This document shows positions 12,180 to 20,769 of a stretch of DNA of 64,000 nt, in pieces (within the stretch, counting starts at the first letter, position 1; each line of letters starts with the position of its first letter). The notes under the pieces are model-generated. The model had not been told where the DNA came from. It searched no databases and saw nothing but the letters and a program-made list of their open reading frames with translations. Source of the stretch: Desulfovibrio sp. JY (lineage in GTDB: Bacteria > Desulfobacterota > Desulfovibrionia > Desulfovibrionales > Desulfovibrionaceae); NCBI GenBank assembly GCA_021730285.1, contig CP082962.1, forward strand, positions 372,001 through 436,000. Direction: 5' to 3'. The position numbers were made by a program, and so were the translations under genes.

Positions 12180-13331
12180 CTAGGCTTCCACGGACAGGCT
12201 CCCGCTTCCTGAATCGGAACCCGCCTGCGATTGCCCGGAACCGTAGCGGCTTGCGCCATAGCGCTGGAGGTATTGGCCGGTGATGTCGGCCAGGCTTTCC
12301 GCATCGGGCTTATTCGAGCCGTAGCTGCTGCCCTTGGCCGAGTTCGAAAAGGGGATGTCCTTGGTCTTTTGGCTTACAATTTTGCCATCGGCGTCCGTGA
12401 CCGTAATGGTCTCCTGCATGCTCTCGGAAGTGAACGTCGTGGTCACCGTGGTCGTGGTGCCGCCCTTGTCGCCGCCGGAGGACGACGTACCGGAGGCCGC
12501 GGAACCGCCTGACGCGTTTTCGGAGCTCGAGTCGCTTTTGGTGCTCGACGCGCCTTCGGAGCTCGACGCGGTCTCGGCCGAGGCGACGGTCTTGGCCGGC
12601 GACGTGGTCGAGGTCGTGGAGGACAGCAGGTTGCCGTCGGCGTCGTAGTTTTCGCTTTCGGTCACGGAACCGCCGTCCGGCCCGTTTCGGGTGACGGAGC
12701 TGGTGACGCTGCCGTCGGCGGCGGCGAGGTGGGTGCGGCGTTCCAGGACGTTGCCATCGCCATTGGTGAGGATGTCCGTGACCTTGAAGCCGTTGTCCGT
12801 GTTCTCGCCGGTGAGGGTCCGGGTGGACGTGTTGCCCCCCGGGTCGGTCATGGTCATGACCGTGTTGAATGTGCCGTCGGCGTTTTCGGTCGTCTTTTCA
12901 GTGCCGACCACCTTGCCTTCGGCATTGGTCATGGTGACGTTGCGCGTGGTGCTGCCGTCGTCATTTTTGGTTTCGGTCGCGCTGCGGGTCAGTTCGGGCT
13001 TGTCAGCCCCTTGCATGGAGGGGGATGGCGGCATGCCGGCTTCCCCCGACGCCTCGTCCTGGCCGGACGCGGTAAGGGAACCGGTTTCCATATCATAGGA
13101 CAATCCGTTGCCGTTGAGAAGCGCGGTAAGGATGTCGTTGAAGCTTCCGACGGAGCTGGTCGTGGACGCGGAGGCGTCGGAAGAAGTTGCCGACGTGCCG
13201 TCGGTGGCGTCGCTTCCCTGCGACAGGAGACTCAGGATGGACGACTGGCTGGAACGGGTCTGCCCGTAGCTGGCAAGCAACTGCTGGAGCCAATTGTTGC
13301 CGGATGATTGCCCAATGGACTGGACGCTCAT
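12180..13331 (-). CDS. Ser/Thr-rich protein with 27-residue tandem repeats
   Basis: 383 residues from MSVQSIGQSSG, chosen because GGAGGT precedes it; the open frame continues 13 codons further up. The N terminus has a short hydrophobic helix (WLQQLLASYG, 14-23) but no cleavable signal peptide. Residues 124-230 form four consecutive repeats of 26-27 residues (124-150, 151-177, 178-204, 205-230), each with a DG/NADG turn followed by alternating Thr/Val strands. A Ser/Ala linker and a related T-rich segment follow. The architecture suggests an extended beta structure, possibly a surface or flagellar-export substrate. No family is recognised. A sigma-54 promoter lies upstream. Confidence 0.75.
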   Translation of the reverse strand: MSVQSIGQSSGNNWLQQLLASYGQTRSSQSSILSLLSQGSDATDGTSATSSDASASTTSSVGSFNDILTALLNGNGLSYDMETGSLTASGQDEASGEAGMPPSPSMQGADKPELTRSATETKNDDGSTTRNVTMTNAEGKVVGTEKTTENADGTFNTVMTMTDPGGNTSTRTLTGENTDNGFKVTDILTNGDGNVLERRTHLAAADGSVTSSVTRNGPDGGSVTESENYDADGNLLSSTTSTTSPAKTVASAETASSSEGASSTKSDSSSENASGGSAASGTSSSGGDKGGTTTTVTTTFTSESMQETITVTDADGKIVSQKTKDIPFSNSAKGSSYGSNKPDAESLADITGQYLQRYGASRYGSGQSQAGSDSGSGSLSVEA

Positions 13332-13449
13332 GCCATACCTCCGGGGGGCGGAATTTTTTGCCGGGTGCATCGCTCCCCGACAGGGAATGGCAAAAGCCGT
13401 GCCTGAAAAAGGAAAGGGCTTCCGACGCCGGCGGCGTCAAACGGTTACA

Positions 13450-13465
13450 AGCAAAGTGCGAGCCA
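13450..13465 (-). promoter_or_regulatory. Sigma-54 promoter
   Basis: On the minus strand TGGCTCG, four bases, TTGCT. This gives the invariant GG and GC ten bases apart, matching the RpoN consensus TGGCACG-N4-TTGCW except for one base in the -24 box. The start site would fall near 13438, leaving about a 107-base leader to the repeat-protein gene at 13331. Such promoters need an enhancer-binding activator. Confidence 0.6.
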
Positions 13466-13566
13466 GGGCTTGTTTCGAAGATTTCGGGAAGGAACCCGCG
13501 CGAAAGGGGAAAGACCTTGCGGCAAGCAGGGTCCTTCCCCGGTGCTTCTCTTGGCGCCTCAGCTCC

Positions 13567-14184
13567 CTAGAGGCTGTCGATTTCGATCTCGTATTCGAGT
13601 CCGTAGCCACGCTCCAGGCACAGGTTCTTTTCGCTGGAAAAGTCCTTGGGCGTATACTCGTTGGAGCCAGGCGCTTCAGGCAACAACCCCATGCGCTGAT
13701 AGCCCTCGGCGACAAGCTCGCTGCAGAAAAGGGAACTCAGGTCTTCCTTGTTTTCCCCGAAAAACCCCTCGTACAGGGATTTGATCAATTCGATGAGGTG
13801 CTTTTCGTAGGGCCGGCCGCTCACCTCGTGCCGGAAGGCATTGAGGGCCGTCACCATGGCGTCGTCGAGGGGGTTCGTCAAAGGACGCACGACAATCTCG
13901 TACCCATTGGCAAAGCAGCGTTCCAGGCGCTCGGAGAGTTCCACACGCTGCACGCCCTTGGTGAGCTTGCCCGTATCGGCATCTTTGACATCGCACAGCG
14001 TGGTCGATTCCCAACAAAAGATCGAACCCTGCGGATCAAGCGGGCTGTAAAACCGGTAGACCATACCGACATGAGACCACTTGCTCTTGGAAAAAAACTT
14101 GATCCCTTCGGAAATTCTGCTTTTACCCGAAAAAAGTAAAATATCGCCCGTTTTCAACCGATCCCGGATGTCCCTGTACTGCAT
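13567..14184 (-). CDS. Permuted NlpC/P60 (YiiX/DUF830-like) hydrolase
   Basis: 205 residues. It shows the circularly permuted papain-like pattern: GDILLFSG (about 12-19), the catalytic His in WSHVGMVYRF (about 36-45) and the catalytic Cys in SLFCSELVAEGY (about 160-171). Family members are lipid- or peptide-cleaving cysteine hydrolases, and the substrate here is unknown. No signal peptide, so probably cytosolic or membrane-associated. The start MQYRDIRDRL is set by a strong AAAGGAGG; 47 upstream codons are rejected. Confidence 0.75.
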   Translation of the reverse strand: MQYRDIRDRLKTGDILLFSGKSRISEGIKFFSKSKWSHVGMVYRFYSPLDPQGSIFCWESTTLCDVKDADTGKLTKGVQRVELSERLERCFANGYEIVVRPLTNPLDDAMVTALNAFRHEVSGRPYEKHLIELIKSLYEGFFGENKEDLSSLFCSELVAEGYQRMGLLPEAPGSNEYTPKDFSSEKNLCLERGYGLEYEIEIDSL

Positions 14185-14339
14185 GCTGTCCTCCTTTTGC
14201 TCTATCGACGCTCCTTTTTCCAAAAGTCCGACACGGGTCGCCACACACAAGGGGGCCGCATAGCCATCGGCGGGGACGCATCGCCTTTCGATCCAGGCGA
14301 CCGCATCACACCGACCTGCCCCCACCGCTTATTTGCAAT

Positions 14340-14368
14340 TAAATATTTTAGGGCGACATCTGCGTCAA
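14340..14368 (-). promoter_or_regulatory. Putative sigma-70 promoter of the NlpC/P60-like gene
   Basis: On the minus strand TTGACG (14368-14363), a 17-base spacer and TATTTA (14345-14340) inside an AT-rich patch. The transcript would carry a leader of about 150 bases before the ATG at 14184. Confidence 0.5.
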
Positions 14369-14408
14369 ACTGTTTTTAACTATTTACGAAACGTACTCAT
14401 GAATTGCG

Positions 14409-14446
14409 AAAAAGCCCGGCCCGACAACTGTCGGACCGGGCTTTTT
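14409..14446. terminator. Terminator downstream of livF
   Basis: AAAAAGCCCGG pairs with CCGGGCTTTTT, continued inside by CCGACA/TGTCGG after a C/A mismatch (14409-14425 with 14430-14446). Strong stem with A/T tracts on both sides, so it can terminate both ways. It ends the liv transcript about 200 bases past livF. Confidence 0.85.
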
Positions 14447-14642
14447 CGGGGCCAGTTTCCTAAAATACGTTGGGAAAAACCGGCTGGCGGGCCTGTCTCT
14501 CCGAAACCTCTTTTCCCCAAGGGCAGTCGCCTGCCCACAAAAGGAAAACGTTCGGGAAAGGGCGCGCGCCAAATAAGCGACCCCTTTGCAAAGGGGTTTC
14601 CCCGGTCGCGCCGTCTTTTCCTTTTCCCGCGTGCCCCCTTGG

Positions 14643-15371
14643 CTAACCGCCGAGGTAGGCCTTTTTGACCTCGGGGTCGCGCCGCAGTTCCTCGGCCGTG
14701 CCCGACGTCTTGATCTCGCCGGTGTCCAGCACGTAGCCGCGGTGGGCGAAGGACAGCGCCACCTTGGCGTTTTGCTCGATGAGCAGGATGGTGAGTCCCT
14801 GCTCGTTGAGTTTTTTGAGCGTGCGGAACATCTCGTACATGAGAAGCGGCGCCAGCCCCATGCTGGGCTCGTCGAGCAAAATGAAGTCGCAGCCCGTCAT
14901 GATGGCCCGCCCCACGGCCAGCATCTGCTGCTCGCCGCCGGAGAGCGATTCGCTACGCTGCTTGCGCCGCTCGGACAGGCGCGGGAAAAGCGACAGCACC
15001 CGCTCGAGGTCGCGGTCGATGGCGTCCTGGTCGGCCTTGCGGGCATAGGTGGCGAGCACCAGGTTTTCCATCACGGTCAGGTTGCCGAAGATGTGCCGGC
15101 CCTCGGGCGAAAGGTCCATGTGGAGCTTTCGGACCACATCGTGCGGCTCCATGCCCAGAATGGACGTACCGGCGTACTTGATGTCCCCTTCCACCACCTT
15201 GGGGGCTTCGGGGGGCGGCAGCCGCATGATGGAGAGCAGCGTGGTGGTCTTGCCCGCGCCGTTGGCCCCGATAAGGGTCACGATCTCCCCCTTGTTCACA
15301 TGGAAGGAGATGCCGTGCAGGGCCTCGATGTTCCCATACTTGACCCGGAGGTTTTCAACGGAGAGCAGCAT
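14643..15371 (-). CDS. livF: Branched-chain amino-acid ABC transporter ATPase LivF
   Basis: 242 residues. Walker A GANGAGKTTT (about 37-46), ABC signature LSGGEQQ (about 148-154), Walker B FILLDEP, and the H-loop region LLIEQNAKVA. It is the second nucleotide-binding subunit of the HAAT importer and pairs with LivG. The ATG overlaps the livG stop by one base (TGATG). The longer open frame upstream is in the livG region and is rejected. Last gene of the operon. Confidence 0.93.
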   Translation of the reverse strand: MLLSVENLRVKYGNIEALHGISFHVNKGEIVTLIGANGAGKTTTLLSIMRLPPPEAPKVVEGDIKYAGTSILGMEPHDVVRKLHMDLSPEGRHIFGNLTVMENLVLATYARKADQDAIDRDLERVLSLFPRLSERRKQRSESLSGGEQQMLAVGRAIMTGCDFILLDEPSMGLAPLLMYEMFRTLKKLNEQGLTILLIEQNAKVALSFAHRGYVLDTGEIKTSGTAEELRRDPEVKKAYLGG

Positions 15372-16138
15372 CAGATTGTATCGTCTCCCAGGTAGGCTTT
15401 GATGACTTCGGGGTTGTTCTGGATGTCGGTCGGCGTGCCTTCGGCGATGGTGGCGCCGAAGTCGATGACCTTGATCCACGAACACAAGCTCATGACCACG
15501 TCCATCTGGTGTTCGATCATCCAGATGGTCAGGCCGAAGTCCTTGTGGATGTCCGTGATGAGCTTGATGAGCCCTTCCACGTCGGCGGAGTTGAGCCCGG
15601 CGGCCGGTTCGTCGAGCATCAAAAGAGACGGCCGGATGGAAAGCGCCCGGGCGATCTCCACCAGGCGCTGCACGCCGTAGGGCAGGTTTTTGGGATACTC
15701 CCCCACCACATCGCGCAGCCCCAGGCGGGTGAGGATATCCATGGCGTGATCCTCGATCTCGCGTTCGCGCTTCATGTAGCGCGGCGTGCGCAAAAAACAG
15801 TCCAGAAGCCCGTAGCCCAGCGCGTGGTATTGGGCGATGCGGATGTTGTCGAGCACCGTCATGTCGAACCACAGCCGGATGTTCTGGAAGGTGCGGGCGA
15901 TGCCCCTGCTCGTCACCTCATGGGGTTTTTTGCCCTTGATGGATTCGCCCTTGAAGAGGATCTCGCCGCGCGTGGGTTTGTAAAAGCCGCTGACGAGGTT
16001 GAACACCGTGGTCTTGCCGGCCCCGTTGGGACCGATAAGCGCCGCCAGCTGCCCTTCCTCCAGGGACACGGAAAACTCCGACACGGCGCACAGCCCGCCG
16101 AAGTACTGGGTCATATCCTGTACGTCCAAAAGCGCCAC
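15371..16138 (-). CDS. livG: Branched-chain amino-acid ABC transporter ATPase LivG
   Basis: 255 residues, GTG start. Walker A GPNGAGKTTVFN (about 36-47), a variant signature PYGVQRLVEIARAL in the place of the usual LSGGQ, Walker B LLMLDEP and the LivG-type C-terminal extension (YLGDD). It forms the ATPase pair with LivF on the cytoplasmic face of LivHM. It starts three bases after livM, with AAGGGG at the livM end as ribosome-binding site. Confidence 0.93.
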   Translation of the reverse strand: MALLDVQDMTQYFGGLCAVSEFSVSLEEGQLAALIGPNGAGKTTVFNLVSGFYKPTRGEILFKGESIKGKKPHEVTSRGIARTFQNIRLWFDMTVLDNIRIAQYHALGYGLLDCFLRTPRYMKREREIEDHAMDILTRLGLRDVVGEYPKNLPYGVQRLVEIARALSIRPSLLMLDEPAAGLNSADVEGLIKLITDIHKDFGLTIWMIEHQMDVVMSLCSWIKVIDFGATIAEGTPTDIQNNPEVIKAYLGDDTI

Positions 16139-16141
16139 GGC

Positions 16142-17158
16142 CTACCCCTTGAACTTGTAGAATTTGCGAAGCCCCGGAAACACGTCCGCCAGTTCCCGCC
16201 GGCCCATGATGCCCTCGGGCCGAAACTGCATGAGCAGCACGAGCACAAGCGGGATGACCACCCATTTGATGATCTGCAAGGGGCGAAGCGCCTCCATGAG
16301 CAGCGTGACGAGGATGGCCGAGAGCACGGAGCCCGTCAGCGAACCCATGCCGCCGAGATAGACCATGACCATGATTTCCGTGGACTTGAGGATGGTGAAC
16401 GACCCCGGGTTCACGTAGCCGAGGATGTGGGCGAACAGGCCGCCCGCGACCCCGGCCAGGCCGCACGACACCATGAAGGCCACGAGCTTGATGTGGTTGG
16501 TGTCCACGCTCATGATCTCGGCCGCGATCTCGTCCTGGCTGATGGCGTCCACGCCCTTGCCGAAGGTGGAATAGATGAAGCGGCGGATGAGCCAGACCGA
16601 AAAGACCGTGCCGACGAACACCCAGACCATCATCCAGGGCAGGTTGGCCGTATTCTCCATGGCGTTCATGACCGAACCCATGCCCATGAAGCCTCTGGCC
16701 CCGCCGATGATGTTGATGTTCTCGATGGTGGACTTGACGATGTAGGCGGCGGCGATGGTGATGATGGCCAGGTAGTCGCCCCGGGTCTTGAACGAGGGGA
16801 TGGCCACGAGCAGCCCGACGACCGAGGCGGCCAGCCCGCCGACGAGCAGGATCACCGGAAAAAACCACACAGCCAGCGACGGCGGCAGAAGCGGCTGCCC
16901 GAAAGCGGCCGACTTGGCGAAAAGCGCCACGGACAGCACCGAGGACACGTAGGCCCCGACGGCCATGAACCCGGCATGGCCGCAGGAAAACTCGCCCATG
17001 TTGCCGTTTATGATGTTGAGGCTCGAGGAAAGGATGATGTTGACGCCCATGAACATGATCACGGACTGCCAATAGATGTTGAGGGCTCCTGTTTGCGAGG
17101 CCCAGACCAGCACGGCGAACAGCACGGCCAGCAGGGCGGGAACGGACAGACGTTTCAT
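16142..17158 (-). CDS. livM: Branched-chain amino-acid ABC permease LivM
   Basis: 338 residues, polytopic, with about 9-10 hydrophobic segments. The family marker region ANNxxxxxxxxHAGFMAVGAY-like appears as GEFSCGHAGFMAVGAYVSS (about 57-75). The conserved GGMGSLTGSVLSA lies near residues 265-277. It forms the translocation pore with LivH. In the operon it is between livH and livG. Confidence 0.92.
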   Translation of the reverse strand: MKRLSVPALLAVLFAVLVWASQTGALNIYWQSVIMFMGVNIILSSSLNIINGNMGEFSCGHAGFMAVGAYVSSVLSVALFAKSAAFGQPLLPPSLAVWFFPVILLVGGLAASVVGLLVAIPSFKTRGDYLAIITIAAAYIVKSTIENINIIGGARGFMGMGSVMNAMENTANLPWMMVWVFVGTVFSVWLIRRFIYSTFGKGVDAISQDEIAAEIMSVDTNHIKLVAFMVSCGLAGVAGGLFAHILGYVNPGSFTILKSTEIMVMVYLGGMGSLTGSVLSAILVTLLMEALRPLQIIKWVVIPLVLVLLMQFRPEGIMGRRELADVFPGLRKFYKFKG

Positions 17159-17179
17159 GCGGAAACTCCCCGACTGGTC

Positions 17180-18103
17180 CTAGATTTTCGTCGACTTGGC
17201 CACGCCGAACAGGCCGGTCGGTCGGATGGACAAAATAAGCAGCAGGATCGAGAAGGCGATGAGGTCACGGAAGGTGGAGGGGAAAAAGGCCACCACCATG
17301 ATCTCCACGAATCCCAGGAGAAACCCTCCGGCAAAGGCCCCGGCGATGGAGCCGATGCCGCCGACCACGGCCGCGATGAACGCCTTCCAGCCGATCAGCG
17401 CCCCCATGTAGGGGTCGAGCACCGGATAGGTCATGGCGAAGAAGATGCCCGCCAGACCGGCGAAGGCCGAGCCCAAAACGAAGGTGAACACGATGACCGT
17501 GTCGGCCGGAATGCCCATGAGCGGCACGGCGAAACGGTCGTAGGAAATGGCCCGCATGGCCATGCCGATCTTGGTGCGCGAGACGATGAACTGCAGGAGC
17601 AGGAAGCCCAGGATGGCCACGCCGATGACCATGAGCTTCAGGTTGGTCACCGTGACCCCGAAAAAGTGGTAGACGTGGGTCGGGATCAGGGTGGGAAAGC
17701 TTTTGCGGCTGGCGCCGAGCAGGGCCAGGTTGCCGTTTTCCAGGATCAGGCCGCACATGAGCGCGGTGATGACCACGTAGAGGCGGTTGACGCCCTTGCG
17801 CCGTAGCGGCCGGTAGGCCACCCGCTCGAGGGTCACGCCGACAACGGCGGTCAGGATCATGGTCAGCGGCACGGCCAGGGTCATCACCAGCCAGCCGGGC
17901 AGGCCCGGGATAAGGCCGAATTTGCCGAGCAGGAAGGTGCAGACGAAAAAGGCGATGTAGGCCCCGACCATGAAGATGTCGCCATGGGCGAAGTTGATAA
18001 GGAGCAGCACGCCGTACACCAGGCAGTAGCCAAGCGCGATCAGGGAATAGAAACTTCCCCACTGCAGGGCGTTAAGGATGTTTTGCAGAAGGCTTTGCAG
18101 CAA
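17180..18103 (-). CDS. livH: Branched-chain amino-acid ABC permease LivH
   Basis: 307 residues, polytopic permease. It starts at TTG (LQSLLQNILNALQWGSFY). AGGGGG lies six bases before this codon and the family begins here; the open frame extends 34 codons further through a Pro/Arg-rich stretch that is unlike the family. Conserved motif LLINFAHGDIFMVGAY (about 37-52) and GGIGSIAGAFAGGFLLG (about 249-265). It pairs with LivM. Confidence 0.9.
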   Translation of the reverse strand: MLQSLLQNILNALQWGSFYSLIALGYCLVYGVLLLINFAHGDIFMVGAYIAFFVCTFLLGKFGLIPGLPGWLVMTLAVPLTMILTAVVGVTLERVAYRPLRRKGVNRLYVVITALMCGLILENGNLALLGASRKSFPTLIPTHVYHFFGVTVTNLKLMVIGVAILGFLLLQFIVSRTKIGMAMRAISYDRFAVPLMGIPADTVIVFTFVLGSAFAGLAGIFFAMTYPVLDPYMGALIGWKAFIAAVVGGIGSIAGAFAGGFLLGFVEIMVVAFFPSTFRDLIAFSILLLILSIRPTGLFGVAKSTKI

Positions 18104-18244
18104 CGGAGACCCCCTTGGCGCGACGTTCGGCCACCCGGCCGGGCGCGAGCCCGTGCCGGCCTGAATGCTTCGACGGTCGCCCGGGACGCCCCGGCGGCGG
18201 GGCATCCCGGACAGGCGTTACTACCGGCGGATGCCGGGCGGATG

Positions 18245-19411
18245 CTACGGGCAGACGGACTTGTAGAAAGCGAACTTGCCGTTGTCGTCGATCTTGACCA
18301 CCACGGCGCACTTGATGGGATCGTGGGGGCCGGTGGCGGGATAGGACATGTCGCCGGTGATGCCTTCGAACTTCTTGATGCCGGCCATGGCCTTCATGAG
18401 GGCCTCGCGGTCCTTGGCCATGTCGCCGGTGATGGCGGGCATGGCCTTGACGCCGTCGAGCATCAGGTTGGCGCCGTCCCAGGTCAGGGCCGCGACGTCG
18501 TCGGGGGTCTTGTTGTAGAGCTTGGTGTACTCGTCGATGAATTCCTTGGTCTTACCCTTGGCGCCGGCGGCGGCGTAGTGGGTGACGAAGTAGTAGCCCT
18601 TGCAGTCATCGCCGCAAAGGCCCATCAGGTCGCCGGAGCCCCAGGAGTCGCTGCCCATGATGGGCTTTTCGAAGCCGAGCGACTTGGCCTGCTTCACGAT
18701 CAGCGGCACCTCGTTGTAGTACTGGGGCACGAACAGCACGTCCGCGCCGGACTTGGCGATGTTGGTCAGCTGGGCCGAGAAGTCCACGTCCTTGGTGGTG
18801 AAGGTCTCGAAAGCGACCACCGAGCCGGGACCGTGGATCTTTTCGAAGGCGGTCTTGAAGTCCTCGGCCAGTCCCTTGGGATAGTCGGAGGCGATGTCGT
18901 AGAGCACGGCGGCCTTCTTGGCCTTGAATTCCTCGGTGGCGAACTTAGCGGCCGTGGGGCCCTGGAAGGTGTCGAGGAAGCAGCCGCGGAAGACGTAGGG
19001 TCGATCCTTGGTGGTATTGGGGTTGGTGGACCAGGGGGCCATCATCGGGGCCTTGAGGTCGTTGGAGGCCTCGGCGGCGGGCACGGCCTGCTTGCTGGAC
19101 TGCGGGCCGACGATGCCGAGGACGTCATCCTGGGTGATGAGCTTGCGCGCGGCGGACAGGGCGGACTCGGCCTTGGACTCGTTGTCCTCGTAGACGAATT
19201 CCACCAGGTATTTCTTGCCGCCGACGGTGATCCCGCCGGCATCATTGATCTTCTTTTTGAGCATCTCGGCGGCGTTCTTCGAGGACTCGCCCACATCCGG
19301 GATATCACCGGTCATCGGGATGTTGAACCCGAGTTTGATGGTGTCCGCGGCCCGGACCGGAGCGGCCGCCACGAGCACGAGAAAAAGGGCAATGAGCCAG
19401 GACCTTTTCAT
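18245..19411 (-). CDS. livK: Branched-chain amino-acid ABC transporter substrate-binding protein
   Basis: 388 residues. Signal peptide about 1-21 (cleavage after PVRA), so it is periplasmic. It has the type I periplasmic-binding fold: IKLGFNIPMTGDIPDVG at the N terminus and GPQSSKQAVPAAEA near residue 97. Two Cys close to each other (LCGDDCKG) may form a disulfide. First gene of the operon; 141 bases with GC-rich hairpins separate it from livH, which may favour excess binding protein. The exact amino-acid preference cannot be read. Confidence 0.9.
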   Translation of the reverse strand: MKRSWLIALFLVLVAAAPVRAADTIKLGFNIPMTGDIPDVGESSKNAAEMLKKKINDAGGITVGGKKYLVEFVYEDNESKAESALSAARKLITQDDVLGIVGPQSSKQAVPAAEASNDLKAPMMAPWSTNPNTTKDRPYVFRGCFLDTFQGPTAAKFATEEFKAKKAAVLYDIASDYPKGLAEDFKTAFEKIHGPGSVVAFETFTTKDVDFSAQLTNIAKSGADVLFVPQYYNEVPLIVKQAKSLGFEKPIMGSDSWGSGDLMGLCGDDCKGYYFVTHYAAAGAKGKTKEFIDEYTKLYNKTPDDVAALTWDGANLMLDGVKAMPAITGDMAKDREALMKAMAGIKKFEGITGDMSYPATGPHDPIKCAVVVKIDDNGKFAFYKSVCP

Positions 19412-19890
19412 GAACGCCTCCTGTTTGCAGTCAATTTCAACAACTTACACATAAAGTTTCGGTTCCGATCGAAATACAGGAACTTTCGGGCGAAGGGAAT
19501 CCCCTTCTCGTATCAAACCACATTTTTGTGAAATTTTAAGGGGGTGGAAAAGCCGCTGCGACGCCCCATGCCCCACTGCCCCGTCCCCGGCCAGGCCAGC
19601 GCCGCGGACAGCGGGATCGAGCGTTTTGATTTCCTTGGGGATGCCACTGCGCATCGGCCTGCCTCGTCGGGAGCTTTTCACAAAAGTTGGGCATCCCTTC
19701 GGTCGTTGCGCCCTCGAAGCAGGGGCGCGCTCGATAGGGATGCCCTTTCGTAAACGAATTTTCGAAAAATGACAATATTGTCCGAAGAATCTTTGGGTAA
19801 ACCCGGCTGGCCTCAAAAACCGTTCTGGGTTATGGCCTTTCCCCCGGCGATCAGCCGCCGCCAAGAATATTCGGAAAGGATCCCCGCACC
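19412..19890. other. Divergent livK-purU intergenic region
   Basis: 479 bases. Near livK there are small inverted repeats (GAAGGG/CCCTTC at about 19493-19508 and TTTCG/CGAAA in the leader), possible operator sequence. In the middle lies a long stem-loop (19689-19745, listed separately). A leftward open frame crosses the region but lacks a ribosome-binding site and protein-like composition. No clear promoter hexamers were found for either gene. Confidence 0.45.
19689..19745. repeat. Long inverted repeat upstream of livK and purU
   Basis: GGGCATCCCT (19689-19698) and AGGGATGCCC (19736-19745) are perfect 10-bp complements. They enclose a second, imperfect stem of GCGCCCT with AGGGGCGC. A third related GGGGATGCC occurs at about 19637. 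There is no T-tract for a terminator. It may be an operator pair, a REP-like unit or a leader structure. Confidence 0.6.
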
Positions 19891-20748
19891 ATGACCCACA
19901 ACGCCCGTTTGCGCATCACCTGCCCAGACCGCCCCGGCATCGTTTCGGCCGTCACCACCTTCCTGCACGCCCACGGGGCCAATATTGTCGATCTGGACCA
20001 GCATTCGACGGACCCCGAGGGGGGGACGTTCTTCATGCGGCTCGAATTTCACACCCCTTATATGGATATGTCGCGGCCGGCCCTGGAGTCGGCCTTCGGC
20101 GAGGTTGTCGGGACGCCGTTTTCCATGGACTGGCGGTTGTCGTATTCCGACGTGCACAAGCGCGCGGTCATTTTGGTTTCGCGCCAGGACCACTGCCTGA
20201 TGGAGCTGTTGTGGCGGCATGCCCGGGGTGAGCTGCCCTGCGAGGTGGCGATGGTGATCAGCAACCACGAGGACGCGCGCGCAAGCGTGGAGGGCTTCGG
20301 GGTGCCGTTTACCTGCGTGCCGGTCGGCGACGGGGGCATGCCAGAGGTCGAGGCGCGCATGGCCGAGATCCTCGGCGACGCGACGGACCTGCTCGTGCTG
20401 GCCCGGTACATGCGGGTGCTGTCGGCGGATTTTCTTTCGCCCTACGAAAACCGGGTCATCAACATCCACCATTCGTTCCTGCCGGCCTTTGTCGGGGCCG
20501 ATCCGTACCGGCAGGCCCACGAGCGGGGGGTCAAGCTGATCGGGGCCACGGCCCATTACGTCACGGCCGAGCTGGACGCCGGGCCGATCATCGAGCAGGA
20601 CACGGCGCGGGTGACGCACCGGTTTTCGGTGGCCGACCTCAAGGCCACGGGCAGCGAGCTGGAGCGCACGGTGCTGGCCCGGGCGGTCAAATGGCACCTG
20701 GAGGACCGGGTCATCGTTTTCGGCAACAAGACGGTGGTGTTTCGGTAA
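19891..20748 (+). CDS. purU: Formyltetrahydrofolate deformylase
   Basis: 285 residues. It hydrolyses 10-formyl-THF to formate and THF, balancing one-carbon pools and feeding PurT with formate. An N-terminal ACT domain ([19 protein letters not shown], about 6-24) is followed by the formyltransferase-fold domain with the catalytic Asn-His in [10 protein letters not shown] (about 191-200) and the Asp in [10 protein letters not shown] (about 229-238). GGAAAGGAT precedes the ATG. Monocistronic and convergent with the next gene. Confidence 0.93.
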   Translation: MTHNARLRITCPDRPGIVSAVTTFLHAHGANIVDLDQHSTDPEGGTFFMRLEFHTPYMDMSRPALESAFGEVVGTPFSMDWRLSYSDVHKRAVILVSRQDHCLMELLWRHARGELPCEVAMVISNHEDARASVEGFGVPFTCVPVGDGGMPEVEARMAEILGDATDLLVLARYMRVLSADFLSPYENRVINIHHSFLPAFVGADPYRQAHERGVKLIGATAHYVTAELDAGPIIEQDTARVTHRFSVADLKATGSELERTVLARAVKWHLEDRVIVFGNKTVVFR

Positions 20749-20769
20749 GGCGGCCGGGCGGCGGCGCGA

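Larger units (their letters stand above)
14185..14642 (-). other. Intergenic region with promoter, terminator and palindrome
   Basis: 458 bases without a gene. From left to right it holds about 150 bases of leader for the gene at 14184, its promoter (14340-14368), the terminator of the liv operon (14409-14446), and a perfect 16-base palindrome CCCCTTTGCAAAGGGG (14582-14597). No tRNA or small ORF with a ribosome-binding site was seen. Confidence 0.55.

Noticed and set aside
15509-17806. 765-codon plus-strand frame opposite livG, livM and livH
   Set aside because: His/Gly/Asp-rich translation typical of antisense GC-rich reading; no ribosome-binding site; the liv genes on the other strand have full family motifs.
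19445-19864. 139-codon minus-strand frame in the livK-purU gap
   Set aside because: No ribosome-binding site, Arg/Pro/Gly-biased translation, and it runs through an obvious inverted repeat.
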